Assembly: GCA_020048895.1 (NCBI GenBank)
Contig: JAIFLV010000043.1
Coordinates: forward strand, 1-64,000
Origin: Rhodoferax sp.
Lineage (GTDB): Bacteria; Pseudomonadota; Gammaproteobacteria; Burkholderiales; Burkholderiaceae_C
DNA length: 64,000 nt
Direction of reading: 5' to 3'
Part shown: positions 39,542-47,988 of the stretch, piece after piece
Layout of the letters: each line of letters begins with the position of its first letter
Position numbering within the stretch: the first letter of the stretch is position 1
Program-made: the position numbers and the translations under genes
The notes under the pieces: model-generated
Seen by the model: only the letters and a program-made list of their open reading frames with translations
Database searches by the model: none
What the model was told of the DNA's origin: nothing

Positions 39542-41029
39542 ATGATTGACAAACTCAGTTGGATCACGGCTTATCCGGAAGCAGTATTGCTGGTGATGGC
39601 TTGTGTCATTGCTATGGTCGACCTTGGGGTCAAGACTCCCATGCGTGGCGTCACATACGTGCTCACCATGCTGACGTTGGCGGTCGTTGCCTGGATGCAG
39701 GCTGATCTCGCCCTTGGAGGCCAGACAACTTATGGTTTTGGGAACATGGTCGTCAGCGATGCCATGGGCAACTGGCTGAAGTGCTTTGCGACGATTGCGG
39801 TGATGGTCACTATGGTGTATGGACGGCCTTACGCCGCACCACGTGGCATGCTCCACGGCGGGGAATTTTTTACCCTCAGCATTTTTGCCTTGTTGGGTAT
39901 GTTCGTAATGATCTCCGGAAATAATTTTCTGGTGATCTACATGGGTCTGGAACTGCTGACGTTGTCGAGCTATGCATTGGTAGCCTTGCGACGTGACCAT
40001 GTTGTGTCGACCGAAGCTGCCATGAAGTACTTTGTACTCGGCGCCATGGCGTCGGGCTTCCTGTTGTATGGTATGTCCATGATGTATGGTGCGACCGGAT
40101 CTTTGGATGTCAATGCCGTGTTCAAAGCTATCGCGACGGGGCAGTTCAAGCATCAGGTTCTGGTGTTTGGTTTGGTATTTATCGTGGCCGGATTGGCATT
40201 TAAGCTGGGTGCTGTGCCATTTCACATGTGGGTTCCCGATGTATACCAAGGGGCTCCTACCGCTGTGACCTTGATGGTTGGCGGTGCGCCGAAATTGGCT
40301 GCTTTTGCAGTCGTGATGCGTCTTCTGGTTGAAGGCATGCTGCCATTGGCTTTTGACTGGCAGCAGATGCTCATAGTGTTGGCGGTCGGCTCCCTGTTCG
40401 TGGGAAATCTGGCAGCAATAGCGCAAACCAATGTGAAACGCATGCTGGCGTTTTCTACTATTTCTCAGATTGGATTTGTCCTTTTGGGTATCTCCGCTGG
40501 GGTTATTAGTGGCAACACATTGTTTGGGGCCAATGCCTACAGCTCGGCAATGTTTTATATCATCACCTACGTTCTGACGACACTTGCCAGTTTCGGTGTC
40601 ATCATGATTTTGTCGCGTGAAGGATTCGAGAGCGAGGAAATTGCCGACTTCGCTGGTCTCAATTCACGTAGTCCGCTCTATGCAGGAGTGATGGCAGTCT
40701 GCCTTCTGTCCCTGGCAGGTATTCCGCCGATGGTCGGTTTTTACGCCAAACTGGCGGTTCTTCAATCCCTGGTCGCTTCGGGAGACAGTTTCTACCTCGG
40801 TTTGGCTGTGTTCGCAGTGGCCATGTCACTGATTGGCGCGTTCTATTACCTGCGTCTCATCAAAGTGATGTATTTTGATGAGCCTATCACCGCCAGCGGT
40901 GTGGTTGCGCCGCTGGACGTGCGTGTAGTGCTGTGTGCCAATGGCGCACTTGTTCTGATCCTTGGGGTTCTTCCTGGTGGCCTGATGGCGCTGTGTGGAA
41001 ACGCCATCCGACAGATGCTGGGAACCTGA
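39542..41029 (+). CDS. nuoN: NADH-quinone oxidoreductase subunit N
   Basis: This 495-residue last proton-pumping subunit closes the operon. Features are MGLELLTLSSYALVALRRD (key glutamate), FKLGAVPFHMWVPDVYQGAP (key lysine) and VKRMLAFSTISQIGF. No clear terminator follows. The Nudix gene starts 15 bases later and may share the transcript. Confidence 0.97.
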   Translation: MIDKLSWITAYPEAVLLVMACVIAMVDLGVKTPMRGVTYVLTMLTLAVVAWMQADLALGGQTTYGFGNMVVSDAMGNWLKCFATIAVMVTMVYGRPYAAPRGMLHGGEFFTLSIFALLGMFVMISGNNFLVIYMGLELLTLSSYALVALRRDHVVSTEAAMKYFVLGAMASGFLLYGMSMMYGATGSLDVNAVFKAIATGQFKHQVLVFGLVFIVAGLAFKLGAVPFHMWVPDVYQGAPTAVTLMVGGAPKLAAFAVVMRLLVEGMLPLAFDWQQMLIVLAVGSLFVGNLAAIAQTNVKRMLAFSTISQIGFVLLGISAGVISGNTLFGANAYSSAMFYIITYVLTTLASFGVIMILSREGFESEEIADFAGLNSRSPLYAGVMAVCLLSLAGIPPMVGFYAKLAVLQSLVASGDSFYLGLAVFAVAMSLIGAFYYLRLIKVMYFDEPITASGVVAPLDVRVVLCANGALVLILGVLPGGLMALCGNAIRQMLGT

Positions 41030-41044
41030 ACGGACAGGCGATCA

Positions 41045-41647
41045 ATGTCGGAGCCGCTTCTGGCGGAAGTTCAGCTTTCAAGCCAGGAACTCTTCCGGGG
41101 TCACCTACTGCATGCCTTTCGCGATACGGTGAGGCTTCCCGATGGGACGTCCGCAGTACGCGAATATGTGGTGCACCCGGGGGCTGTGATGGTAATCCCC
41201 CTGTTGCAAGATGCACAAGCCCAGTGGCAAGTTGTGATGGAGCGTCAGTTTCGCTACGCCGTGGGGCAGGTGATGGTCGAGTTTCCTGCTGGCAAACTCG
41301 ACTGTGGGGAGTCGCGTTGGCAATGCGCTGTGCGGGAGCTTCGTGAAGAAACCGGATACCAAGCCTCGGAGTGGGCACATGCGGGTGTTATTCACCCGCT
41401 GATCGCGTATTCGACGGAAGCCATTGATGTGTGGTTCGCGCGTGGTCTGGTGCCGGGGGAGCGCGCACTCGACAATGGGGAATTTCTGGAAGTCTTCAAT
41501 GCCACTCCGGTCGAACTTCTGCAATGGTGTCAGAGCGGACTGGTGACAGATGCAAAAACTCTGACCGGCGCACTATGGTTGCAAAATGTGCTCGGCGGTC
41601 AGTGGAAGCTTGACTGGCAGGCAGCATCGTTTTTGGCAAGGGAGTGA
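41045..41647 (+). CDS. Nudix hydrolase, ADP-ribose pyrophosphatase-like
   Basis: This is a 200-residue Nudix protein. The box GX5EX7REUXEEXGU is intact at about residues 83-105 (GKLDCGESRW, then RELREETGYQ). The preceding YVVHPGAVMVIPLL and RQFRYAVG place it near NudF/ADP-ribose pyrophosphatases, which hydrolyse ADP-ribose and related sugars. It follows nuoN by 15 bases, an association I believe is common in this family. Confidence 0.85.
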   Translation: MSEPLLAEVQLSSQELFRGHLLHAFRDTVRLPDGTSAVREYVVHPGAVMVIPLLQDAQAQWQVVMERQFRYAVGQVMVEFPAGKLDCGESRWQCAVRELREETGYQASEWAHAGVIHPLIAYSTEAIDVWFARGLVPGERALDNGEFLEVFNATPVELLQWCQSGLVTDAKTLTGALWLQNVLGGQWKLDWQAASFLARE

Positions 41648-41654
41648 TGCACGC

Positions 41655-42149
41655 ATGAAAGTGCTGGATCTTCGATGTGCCCACGGACATGTGTTTGAAG
41701 GGTGGTTTGCCTCCGAGGATGATTTTGTGTCCCAGAGCGGCAGTTCACTTGTCCTATGCCCGCTTTGCGGCAATCCGGATATTGTCAAGTTGCTCAGTGC
41801 GCCGCGCCTGAATCTGCTGACCCAACGCGCAGACGCGCAGACACTAACACCCTCGAAACCGGAACAGGCGGATGACGTGTCAGCAGACCTTGTTGCTGTA
41901 ACAAACACGGCAACCCAACACGAAACGCTGATGACAGCCTGGCTGGCAATAGCACGTGAAGTGGTTGCAAATACCACCGATGTGGGAGACAGGTTTGCCG
42001 AAGAGGCACGCAAAATGCACTACCAGGAAGTGCAGGCGCATCCGATTCGGGGAACCGCCTCACTGAACGAAACCCGTGCCCTGCTGGATGAGGGCATTGA
42101 CGTATTGCCGCTGATGCTGCCAGAGTCCCTCAAGGACACCTTGCAATAG
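41655..42149 (+). CDS. DUF1178 family protein
   Basis: This is a 164-residue protein of unknown function. The N-terminus MKVLDLRCAHGHVFEGWF with CPLCGNPDIVKLLSAPRLN gives a small zinc-ribbon-like motif (one Cys near the start and a CxxC). The C-terminus EEARKMHYQEVQAHPIRGTA matches the family's conserved tail. The ATG at 41655 is eight bases after the Nudix stop. The frame from 41586 overlaps the Nudix gene and is rejected. Confidence 0.85.
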   Translation: MKVLDLRCAHGHVFEGWFASEDDFVSQSGSSLVLCPLCGNPDIVKLLSAPRLNLLTQRADAQTLTPSKPEQADDVSADLVAVTNTATQHETLMTAWLAIAREVVANTTDVGDRFAEEARKMHYQEVQAHPIRGTASLNETRALLDEGIDVLPLMLPESLKDTLQ

Positions 42150-42152
42150 GAA

Positions 42153-42557
42153 TCAGGTACGCAGATTCAGGATGCGCCCGGTCGACTGACCTTGTGCGTT
42201 TACAACAGGCGCTGCATTGGGATCCAGTTTGAGGATATTTCCAGTGGTCGCGCGTTGTGCCGACGTGGCCAGATACATGTTCTCAATGAAGTTTTGCAGC
42301 TTTACCGGTGTCTCAGCTGTTGAGGGTTCCGCAGGTGAACTGTAGGTTGTTTCCGATTGTCGATTGGCTGCTGCAATCTTACGGACGTTGTCATGGCTCT
42401 GCTGTACTTCCCGTTCGGCCTGATCGGCTGCTGTGCGCAATTGCCTGGCGTTGTTCTCCGCCTGATCAGCTGCACGTTGGGCTTGATCCAGACGCGCCCT
42501 ATTCAGCAAGACCTGCGCAGAGATCGTGGTGCTGTTGGTGGCGGTAATCGCAGCCAT
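42153..42557 (-). CDS. Small coiled-coil hypothetical protein
   Basis: This is a 134-residue protein of no recognised family. Residues about 15-65 are a predicted amphipathic coiled coil (LNRARLDQAQRAADQAENNA and onward, Ala/Gln-rich). The tail contains VVNAQGQSTGRILNL, which resembles the tail of the next gene's product (VVNTQGQTIGTRLNV). No signal peptide is apparent. The two genes are 31 bases apart on the same strand and probably cotranscribed. Its stop is four bases from the convergent DUF1178 gene. The ribosome binding site is weak. Confidence 0.6.
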   Translation of the reverse strand: MAAITATNSTTISAQVLLNRARLDQAQRAADQAENNARQLRTAADQAEREVQQSHDNVRKIAAANRQSETTYSSPAEPSTAETPVKLQNFIENMYLATSAQRATTGNILKLDPNAAPVVNAQGQSTGRILNLRT

Positions 42558-42588
42558 GGCATATGCCTGGATTGAGGCGGGATATGGC

Positions 42589-42786
42589 TTAGGCCTGAAC
42601 GTTCAGGCGCGTTCCAATGGTCTGTCCTTGCGTGTTGACTACGGGTCGCGGCTTGGGTTCTTCCTGCTTCGGTGGTTCAGGCGCCTTTTGTGCCGCCTTG
42701 GGCTGCTGTTGGTCTGGAGGTGGCTCGACGCGCTTGGGAGGAGGCGCCTGCTGGACTGGGGGCTTGCTGGCTGAAGAAACTTCCAT
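42589..42786 (-). CDS. Proline-rich small hypothetical protein
   Basis: This is a 65-residue protein, almost all Pro, Gln, Lys and Glu (PPPKRVEPPPDQQQPKAAQK), and probably disordered. It ends VVNTQGQTIGTRLNVQA, sharing this tail with the downstream gene. A strong ribosome binding site (CCTAGGAGT, seven bases before the ATG) argues it is real. Function unknown; the shared tail may be a recognition or packing motif. Confidence 0.62.
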   Translation of the reverse strand: MEVSSASKPPVQQAPPPKRVEPPPDQQQPKAAQKAPEPPKQEEPKPRPVVNTQGQTIGTRLNVQA

Positions 42787-42862
42787 GACGTACTCCTAGG
42801 ATGTCTAAAGTTTATTCTAAGAGTGCCGAGCGTTAATTTCAATAGCGATAATCCGCACTCCG

Positions 42863-44632
42863 TCAGGCATTGAACTGCAAAGCGGCAAGGCCTGCATAAA
42901 TGCCTCCACGCTGCACCAGTTCGACGTGTGTCCCGGCTTCGACCAGTCTCCCGTGGTCCATGACAACGATGTTGTCTGCCTTCTGAACTGTCGCGAGTCG
43001 GTGCGCGATGACCAGGGTGGTGCGGCCCCGCATGGCGGATTCGAGAGCGGCCTGGACCATGCGCTCGCTCTCGGCGTCCAGTGCGCTTGTGGCCTCGTCT
43101 AGTAGCAGAAGCGGTGGGTTCTTCAGCATGGCGCGTGCAATGGCGATACGCTGTCGCTGTCCGCCCGAAAGACGTACGCCGCGCTCCCCGAGAAACGTGT
43201 TGTAACCCTGAGGCAGGGCCTTGAGAAAATCGTGGGCATACGCTGCGCTGGCGGCAGCCATCACCTCGGCATCGCTGGCTTCGGGTTTTCCGTAGCGTAT
43301 GTTTTCCATTGCGCTGCTGGAAAAAACAACGGCGTCCTGCGGAACAATCCCGATGCGCTGGCGAAGGGAGTGCAGAGAAAGATCGCGGGTGGCAACTCCA
43401 TCCAGCACGATGGCGCCGCTTTGTGGGTCGTAGAAACGCAGTAACAGTTGAAACACGGTACTTTTGCCCGCGCCGCTGGGACCCACCAGCGCGACCGTCT
43501 GCCCGGGACGCACTTCCAGATTGAAATCCGAGAGGGCGGGGGTCGCGGGCCGCGACGGGTAGTGGAACGTAAGTGCTTCAAATTTAATAGCGCTTCCCGC
43601 TTGTGGGGTGGGCGCTAGAGCCGGATTCAGTGGTGAGGTTATGGGCGATTGTGTGCCCAGCAACTCCATCAGTCGTTCCGTGGCACCCGCGGCACGCAGC
43701 AGATCGCCATAGACTTCACCCAGAATTGCGAACGCGCTGGCAAGGATGATCACATACACCACGGTCTGTCCCAAGTGGCCCGCACTGATGCGACCGGCCA
43801 TAACCGCCTGTGTCCCCTGAAATAGTCCCCACAGCAGTGCGCCTGAGGTGGCGATGATGATGAAGGCCACCAGAGCAGCGCGTGCTTTTGTGCGCCGTAC
43901 CGCAGTGTCAAAGGCGGCGCTGGTCGAGGCGCTGAAACGTTGGGATTCACGTTCCTCTGCCGTGTAGCTCTGCACCACGGGAATCGCGTTCAGCACTTCG
44001 GCTGCGATCGAGCTTGAATCCGCGATGCGGTCCTGGCTGGCGCGGGATAGCTTGCGCACGCGGCGCCCAAACCACAAACTTGGAATCACCACCAACGTCA
44101 GCACCACCAGTACCTGCAACATCACATAGGGGTTGGTCCATACCAACATCGCCAGAGCACCTAAACCCATCACCAAATTGCGAAGACCCATGCTCAGGGA
44201 CGACCCCACCACGGTCTGCACCAGCGTGGTGTCGGCGGTCAGTCGGGACAGCACTTCCCCGGTTTGCGTCGTCTCGAAGAACTCGGGACTTTGCTCCAGC
44301 ACATGGCCATACACCGCGTTGCGCAGGTCGGCAGTGACCCGTTCGCCAATCCAGCTGACCATATAAAACCGTGCTGCCGAGAACATTCCCAACGCTACTG
44401 CTACTGCGAACAGTGCCACAAAATGTTCACGCAAGGCCATCATCTGTGTCCCCGGGTCGCCAGGTGCCAGCCCACCGTCGATCAGGCTGCGCAATGTAAC
44501 CGGAAATGCCAGGGTTGCTGCGGCTGCCAGTACCAGGAAGGCCAGTGCCAGGCCAATCCGCAGGCGGTACGGTCGCAAGAATGGCAATAAGCCTGATAGG
44601 GATTTGGGGTTTTGAGGGGCGGTTTTTTCCAT
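42863..44632 (-). CDS. MsbA-like ABC exporter (fused permease and ATPase)
   Basis: This is a 589-residue half-transporter that would work as a homodimer in the inner membrane. Six helices span about residues 20-310. The nucleotide domain has GPSGAGKST (Walker A, about 380), the LSGGQRQR signature and LLLLDEATSALD (Walker B), followed by the H-loop VIAHRLATV. Export of lipid A or a drug/peptide is plausible. A 48-nt repeat copy (43575-43622), antisense to the gene, encodes the linker between membrane and ATPase domains (PALAPTPQAGSAIKF). The start at 44632 is used; the upstream open frame overlaps the neighbour. Confidence 0.9.
   Translation of the reverse strand: MEKTAPQNPKSLSGLLPFLRPYRLRIGLALAFLVLAAAATLAFPVTLRSLIDGGLAPGDPGTQMMALREHFVALFAVAVALGMFSAARFYMVSWIGERVTADLRNAVYGHVLEQSPEFFETTQTGEVLSRLTADTTLVQTVVGSSLSMGLRNLVMGLGALAMLVWTNPYVMLQVLVVLTLVVIPSLWFGRRVRKLSRASQDRIADSSSIAAEVLNAIPVVQSYTAEERESQRFSASTSAAFDTAVRRTKARAALVAFIIIATSGALLWGLFQGTQAVMAGRISAGHLGQTVVYVIILASAFAILGEVYGDLLRAAGATERLMELLGTQSPITSPLNPALAPTPQAGSAIKFEALTFHYPSRPATPALSDFNLEVRPGQTVALVGPSGAGKSTVFQLLLRFYDPQSGAIVLDGVATRDLSLHSLRQRIGIVPQDAVVFSSSAMENIRYGKPEASDAEVMAAASAAYAHDFLKALPQGYNTFLGERGVRLSGGQRQRIAIARAMLKNPPLLLLDEATSALDAESERMVQAALESAMRGRTTLVIAHRLATVQKADNIVVMDHGRLVEAGTHVELVQRGGIYAGLAALQFNA
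43575..43622 (+). repeat. 48-nt dispersed repeat in ABC exporter linker
   Basis: GCTTCAAATTTAATAGC, then GCTTCCCGC and GGGCGCTAGAGCC. It is antisense to the gene and encodes part of the linker between the membrane and ATPase domains. Confidence 0.7.
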
Positions 44633-44640
44633 GCTCACGG

Positions 44641-45807
44641 TCAATCCATAGTCAGGCGCAAGGGCGCAGCATAGCCGGTCATTTCGAGATAGCCGCGCCC
44701 CACCAATCTGGCATCGTGGTCCCTCAGTTCGCTCAGGCCTTCCCAATAAATGGCACCTGTGGAGCTTGAACTGTCCAGCTCCTGCGGGTCAATCACTGCG
44801 CGAACGGTGAATCGACCCACTGGCGTGCGCACCGACCACTCGACCGGATAGACCGCCGCGCTTAGCGGGCTTTGCCATGTCCGACCGGCGATAAACGCGA
44901 CTTCCCCGGGCCCAAAGGACCGGGATGATGCCCCCTTCGCACGGTATGAGCCTCCGTTCCACAGCGCAGCCCCAACCCGAGTCCGCAGCTGAAATGCCGT
45001 CAATGCGCCACCGTCGAACAGGTTGATCCCAATCCAGTCCCATCCCACTGCATTGGGGTGCAATATTTGTTGGCTCCACTCGTGGTCCAGCCAAGCGGTA
45101 CTTCCTCCCAGGATCGTGAGTTGAGTACCTTTAACGCCGATCGACCCTGTAACTTGAAGCTGTGGCTGGCTGTAGTAATAGCTGGCCTGGTCTGGTTGCG
45201 GCCCTTTGCGCGATAGCCCCTGATCACCCTGCAGAAGCAAAGGCTGAGTCGCTTGCAGGTCAAGGTGCAAATCAAAATTCTCCGCAATTGCCCGTGCTTG
45301 CAACCGGTCGCCCTGGCGCAGCAGCGACCAATCCTTCAGTACTACCGAAGTGGTCTGCGTACCGGTGGTCGCGACGTCCACCACATTCGCACCGGGAGGT
45401 AGGCCCGACGAGCGGGCAATGCGCTGGTCATGCAAGAGTTTTCCGCTGCCCACATCGGTGACGGCCGCATGTGCAAACACCAGTTGTTTGGCAGCCAGCT
45501 TCGAGCGGAGTTGTTGGGTCGACGGCACCCGGCTGCGGAAAAAAGTCACCTGGAATCCGTGCGATGCCGCGCCCGTCGCAGTATTGAGGCAGCCGGTGAG
45601 GTACCACCACTCAATGCGGAAGTCGGGATGGGCTCCATGGTCGCGCGGAAACTCCAGTGTCCTGCGCGCAAGTGCAAGGGCCAATGGACTGTGTCCCATG
45701 CAGGCGATCAGTGCGGCGCTTAGTGCGCCGCGCCGGGTCACCGGCGGTGACAGCGCGTTCAACATGGAAGTAACAGAACCTTGGTGCATCACCGGCATTA
45801 TTGCCAT
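44641..45807 (-). CDS. Secreted lipocalin-like protein, AttH/CrtC family
   Basis: This is a 388-residue protein with an N-terminal secretion signal containing twin arginines (VTRRGALSAALIAC), so Tat export is possible. The mature part carries the family mark IEWWYLTG (about residue 65) and WLDHEWSQQ with GWDWIGINLFDGG later, typical of the AttH/hydroxyneurosporene synthase-like double lipocalin. Homologues often sit beside FtsX-type ABC permeases; here the permease gene is about 2.2 kb away. A role in handling hydrophobic molecules is inferred. Three in-frame ATGs (45807, 45798, 45789) are possible starts. Confidence 0.78.
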   Translation of the reverse strand: MAIMPVMHQGSVTSMLNALSPPVTRRGALSAALIACMGHSPLALALARRTLEFPRDHGAHPDFRIEWWYLTGCLNTATGAASHGFQVTFFRSRVPSTQQLRSKLAAKQLVFAHAAVTDVGSGKLLHDQRIARSSGLPPGANVVDVATTGTQTTSVVLKDWSLLRQGDRLQARAIAENFDLHLDLQATQPLLLQGDQGLSRKGPQPDQASYYYSQPQLQVTGSIGVKGTQLTILGGSTAWLDHEWSQQILHPNAVGWDWIGINLFDGGALTAFQLRTRVGAALWNGGSYRAKGASSRSFGPGEVAFIAGRTWQSPLSAAVYPVEWSVRTPVGRFTVRAVIDPQELDSSSSTGAIYWEGLSELRDHDARLVGRGYLEMTGYAAPLRLTMD

Positions 45808-45977
45808 GGTTTTCCGCTGTCATCCGGAGTGCGGTTTATTGGCGGCAACGAACGTCCCACTGGCAAGCGCGCAATCTGGTATTCTGCGGGCGCGGACTGG
45901 TCAACCGTTGGCGCTAGAACCCCGTTGATGGGTTGTAGCGTGTCCGCGCTAACACCTATCAATTCAAGAGGAAAAAA

Positions 45978-46292
45978 ATGAAACGTACCATTTGGGCTGC
46001 TGCCGTAGTTGCCGGTTCTTTGGGCGCCACGGCACCAGCGTTCGCTGATCAGGCCTTGGCTACAGCGAAGAACTGCATGGCTTGCCATGCGATCGACAAA
46101 AAAGTCGTCGGCCCGTCGTACAAGGAGGTGGCCAAGAAATATGCAGGTGATGCCAAAGCAGCGGCCATGTTGACCACCAAAGTCATCAAGGGTGGCGCAG
46201 GCGTCTGGGGCCCGGTGCCAATGCCCGCCAACGTTCAGGTCAACGAAGCGGATTCGAAGAAGCTGGTGGCGTGGATTCTGGCCATGAAATAA
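45978..46292 (+). CDS. Class I monohaem cytochrome c
   Basis: This is a 104-residue periplasmic electron carrier. The signal peptide (1-23) ends PAFA. The haem motif CMACH is at 33-37, and the probable methionine ligand is in GPVPMPANV, 45 residues later. The size of about 80 residues after processing fits c551/c552-type donors to a terminal oxidase or peroxidase. Good ribosome binding site AGAGGAAAAAA. It ends at a strong hairpin terminator. Confidence 0.93.
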   Translation: MKRTIWAAAVVAGSLGATAPAFADQALATAKNCMACHAIDKKVVGPSYKEVAKKYAGDAKAAAMLTTKVIKGGAGVWGPVPMPANVQVNEADSKKLVAWILAMK

Positions 46293-46308
46293 GGCGTTCA
46301 GCGCCTGA

Positions 46309-46335
46309 GAAAAGCCCGCCTTTGGCGGGCTTTTC
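46309..46335. terminator. Bidirectional intrinsic terminator
   Basis: A perfect 11-12-base stem (GAAAAGCCCGCC with GGCGGGCTTTTC) with a three-base loop lies between the convergent cytochrome c and M48 genes. T-runs on both strands suit both directions. Confidence 0.9.
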
Positions 46336-46347
46336 AATTGGAAGTCA

Positions 46348-47349
46348 CTAACGTACGGCCGTGCCGCTCAGGCGTTGGGCAATGGACACCGTCGGCCGCC
46401 TGCCGGCGAATTCGTCAAGCCTCTGGCCCATCGCCAGTTCCACCTGGTCCAGACGCAGCTGGGTACTGGGGTGGGTGCTGAATGACAGCGTGAACAACGG
46501 GTTGTCCGGCGCCTCGGTTCGCAATTGCTGCAGCACGGCGACCAAACCGTAGGGATCAAACCCGGCACGTGTTGCCAGGGCCACACCATTGCGATCCGCC
46601 TCCAATTCATCTTCCTGGTCCAGTCCGCGGGCATACAGTTCGCGCCCCATGCTGAGTAGTTGCGCTGACAGCCCACCCGCGAGGTCATTGCGCAACTGGG
46701 ACGCCGCGATCTGGGTCAGCAGCCCCGAACGTGCAGACTTGCGGATGGCCTGCAAATGGTGCTTGCTGATGACGTGGGTGATTTCATGGGCCAGAATGCC
46801 GGCCAGTTCGGCTTCGTCAGCAACATGGTCCACCAAGCCCTTGGTCACAAAGATGTACCCCCCGGGTGTGGCGAAGGCGTTGTATCCCGGATCGTCCAGT
46901 ACACCAAACGTCCACGGAAGCTGGGGTCGGCTCGATTGAAGGCTGATCCAGCGGCCGAGCTGGTTGATATACCGTTGCAGCGCCGCATTGGGGTGCAGTG
47001 GCTTGGCACCGAGCAGAACGGCCGCCAACTGCCGGCCAATCTCGATTTCTTTGGCTTCGTCAATCTCCTCCACCGACTGCGACAACAAACTGACGAGATC
47101 GGCGGGGTTGGTGGCTTGGTTGGGTTTGGCAACACCAAACAGACCGCCCAGCGCGTTGGTGGCAGTGTTGGCCGTCGAGCCCTGGTTGGAGCGCACCAGA
47201 TTCTCAAACAAGCCACCCAAAGCCTTGGCCGCGTCCTGCGCTTGCGCAGGCGCACTGGCCAGTGTGGCCATGGCCACCAAGAGCAAAGCGCAGCTGCCAC
47301 GGTGCAATGCAGCAATCGTCGCAGGCGTGAAATGAATGTTCCTGGTCAT
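46348..47349 (-). CDS. M48-family zinc metallopeptidase
   Basis: This is a 333-residue exported protein with an N-terminal signal segment (ALLLVAMATLASAPAQA). The catalytic HEITH is at about residue 190 (LAHEITHVISKHH), and the third ligand region is EDELEADRNGVALA. It is probably a periplasmic quality-control peptidase of the BepA/LoiP type without the TPR domain. It overlaps the SH3 gene's transcript: six bases separate them. Confidence 0.88.
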   Translation of the reverse strand: MTRNIHFTPATIAALHRGSCALLLVAMATLASAPAQAQDAAKALGGLFENLVRSNQGSTANTATNALGGLFGVAKPNQATNPADLVSLLSQSVEEIDEAKEIEIGRQLAAVLLGAKPLHPNAALQRYINQLGRWISLQSSRPQLPWTFGVLDDPGYNAFATPGGYIFVTKGLVDHVADEAELAGILAHEITHVISKHHLQAIRKSARSGLLTQIAASQLRNDLAGGLSAQLLSMGRELYARGLDQEDELEADRNGVALATRAGFDPYGLVAVLQQLRTEAPDNPLFTLSFSTHPSTQLRLDQVELAMGQRLDEFAGRRPTVSIAQRLSGTAVR

Positions 47350-47355
47350 GGGTGC

Positions 47356-47925
47356 TTACCTCAGGGTTGGATCTTCTTGGGAACGCGATAGTGGGGGTGC
47401 CGGAGGCGGCAAAGGCTGCACCTGGCGCGCTGCCAGGTTGGCATTGGCAGCAAAGTGCTGTGCCTGGGATGCGTTCTGGCGATAACTCTCCGCCTGGGCC
47501 AGCGCAGTCAGATTGGGCTGGGCCTGCGCGATATCCTCGGCACCCAGGCCGCGAATGCCCGTAGTGGCCGTGGCAGTCGTGGTTTTTCCCACCTGATTGC
47601 CACGGGTGAAAAAGTTGGTCAAGCCGCGCAATGCACCGGTTGCAGTATTGGAAGGTGCTGTGGGTGCGTTGGGTGCGCCAATATCAAACATATGCACCCA
47701 ACCGGTGTCGCCGTTGGGTGCACGTACTTCCACCCACGCACTCTGTCGGTTGGGCAAACGCGTCAGGGCAGTATCCACCGGCAAGTTGGCCAGCACCCGC
47801 GCGGACGCACCAGGGCCGTCGCGCAACTCGGTGGCGCGCTTGGTCACCGCGGCATTGCTCTGCGCGAACGCCGCTGTCGACGCCACAACCATCAGGGGAA
47901 GTGTCCACTTTTGCCACAATCTCAT
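47356..47925 (-). CDS. Exported SH3-like domain protein
   Basis: This is a 189-residue protein with a signal peptide (about 1-21, ending AFA). A bacterial SH3 domain covers about residues 30-85: LRDGPGASARVLANLPVDTA and DTGWVHMFDIG. The C-terminal half is low-complexity (Ala/Gln) and ends with prolines. It precedes the M48 peptidase gene by six bases, suggesting the two act together in the envelope. Confidence 0.78.
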   Translation of the reverse strand: MRLWQKWTLPLMVVASTAAFAQSNAAVTKRATELRDGPGASARVLANLPVDTALTRLPNRQSAWVEVRAPNGDTGWVHMFDIGAPNAPTAPSNTATGALRGLTNFFTRGNQVGKTTTATATTGIRGLGAEDIAQAQPNLTALAQAESYRQNASQAQHFAANANLAARQVQPLPPPAPPLSRSQEDPTLR

Positions 47926-47988
47926 GGAAATTCCTTCATGACTCTTACCGCATTTTCGCCAGGCAGCATTATCGTGTGCCCGATGGGG

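Noticed and set aside
45880-45925. GGCGCTAGAACC upstream of the cytochrome c gene as another repeat copy
   Set aside because: The end matches but the internal spacing is wrong and the first hairpin is missing; at best a remnant.
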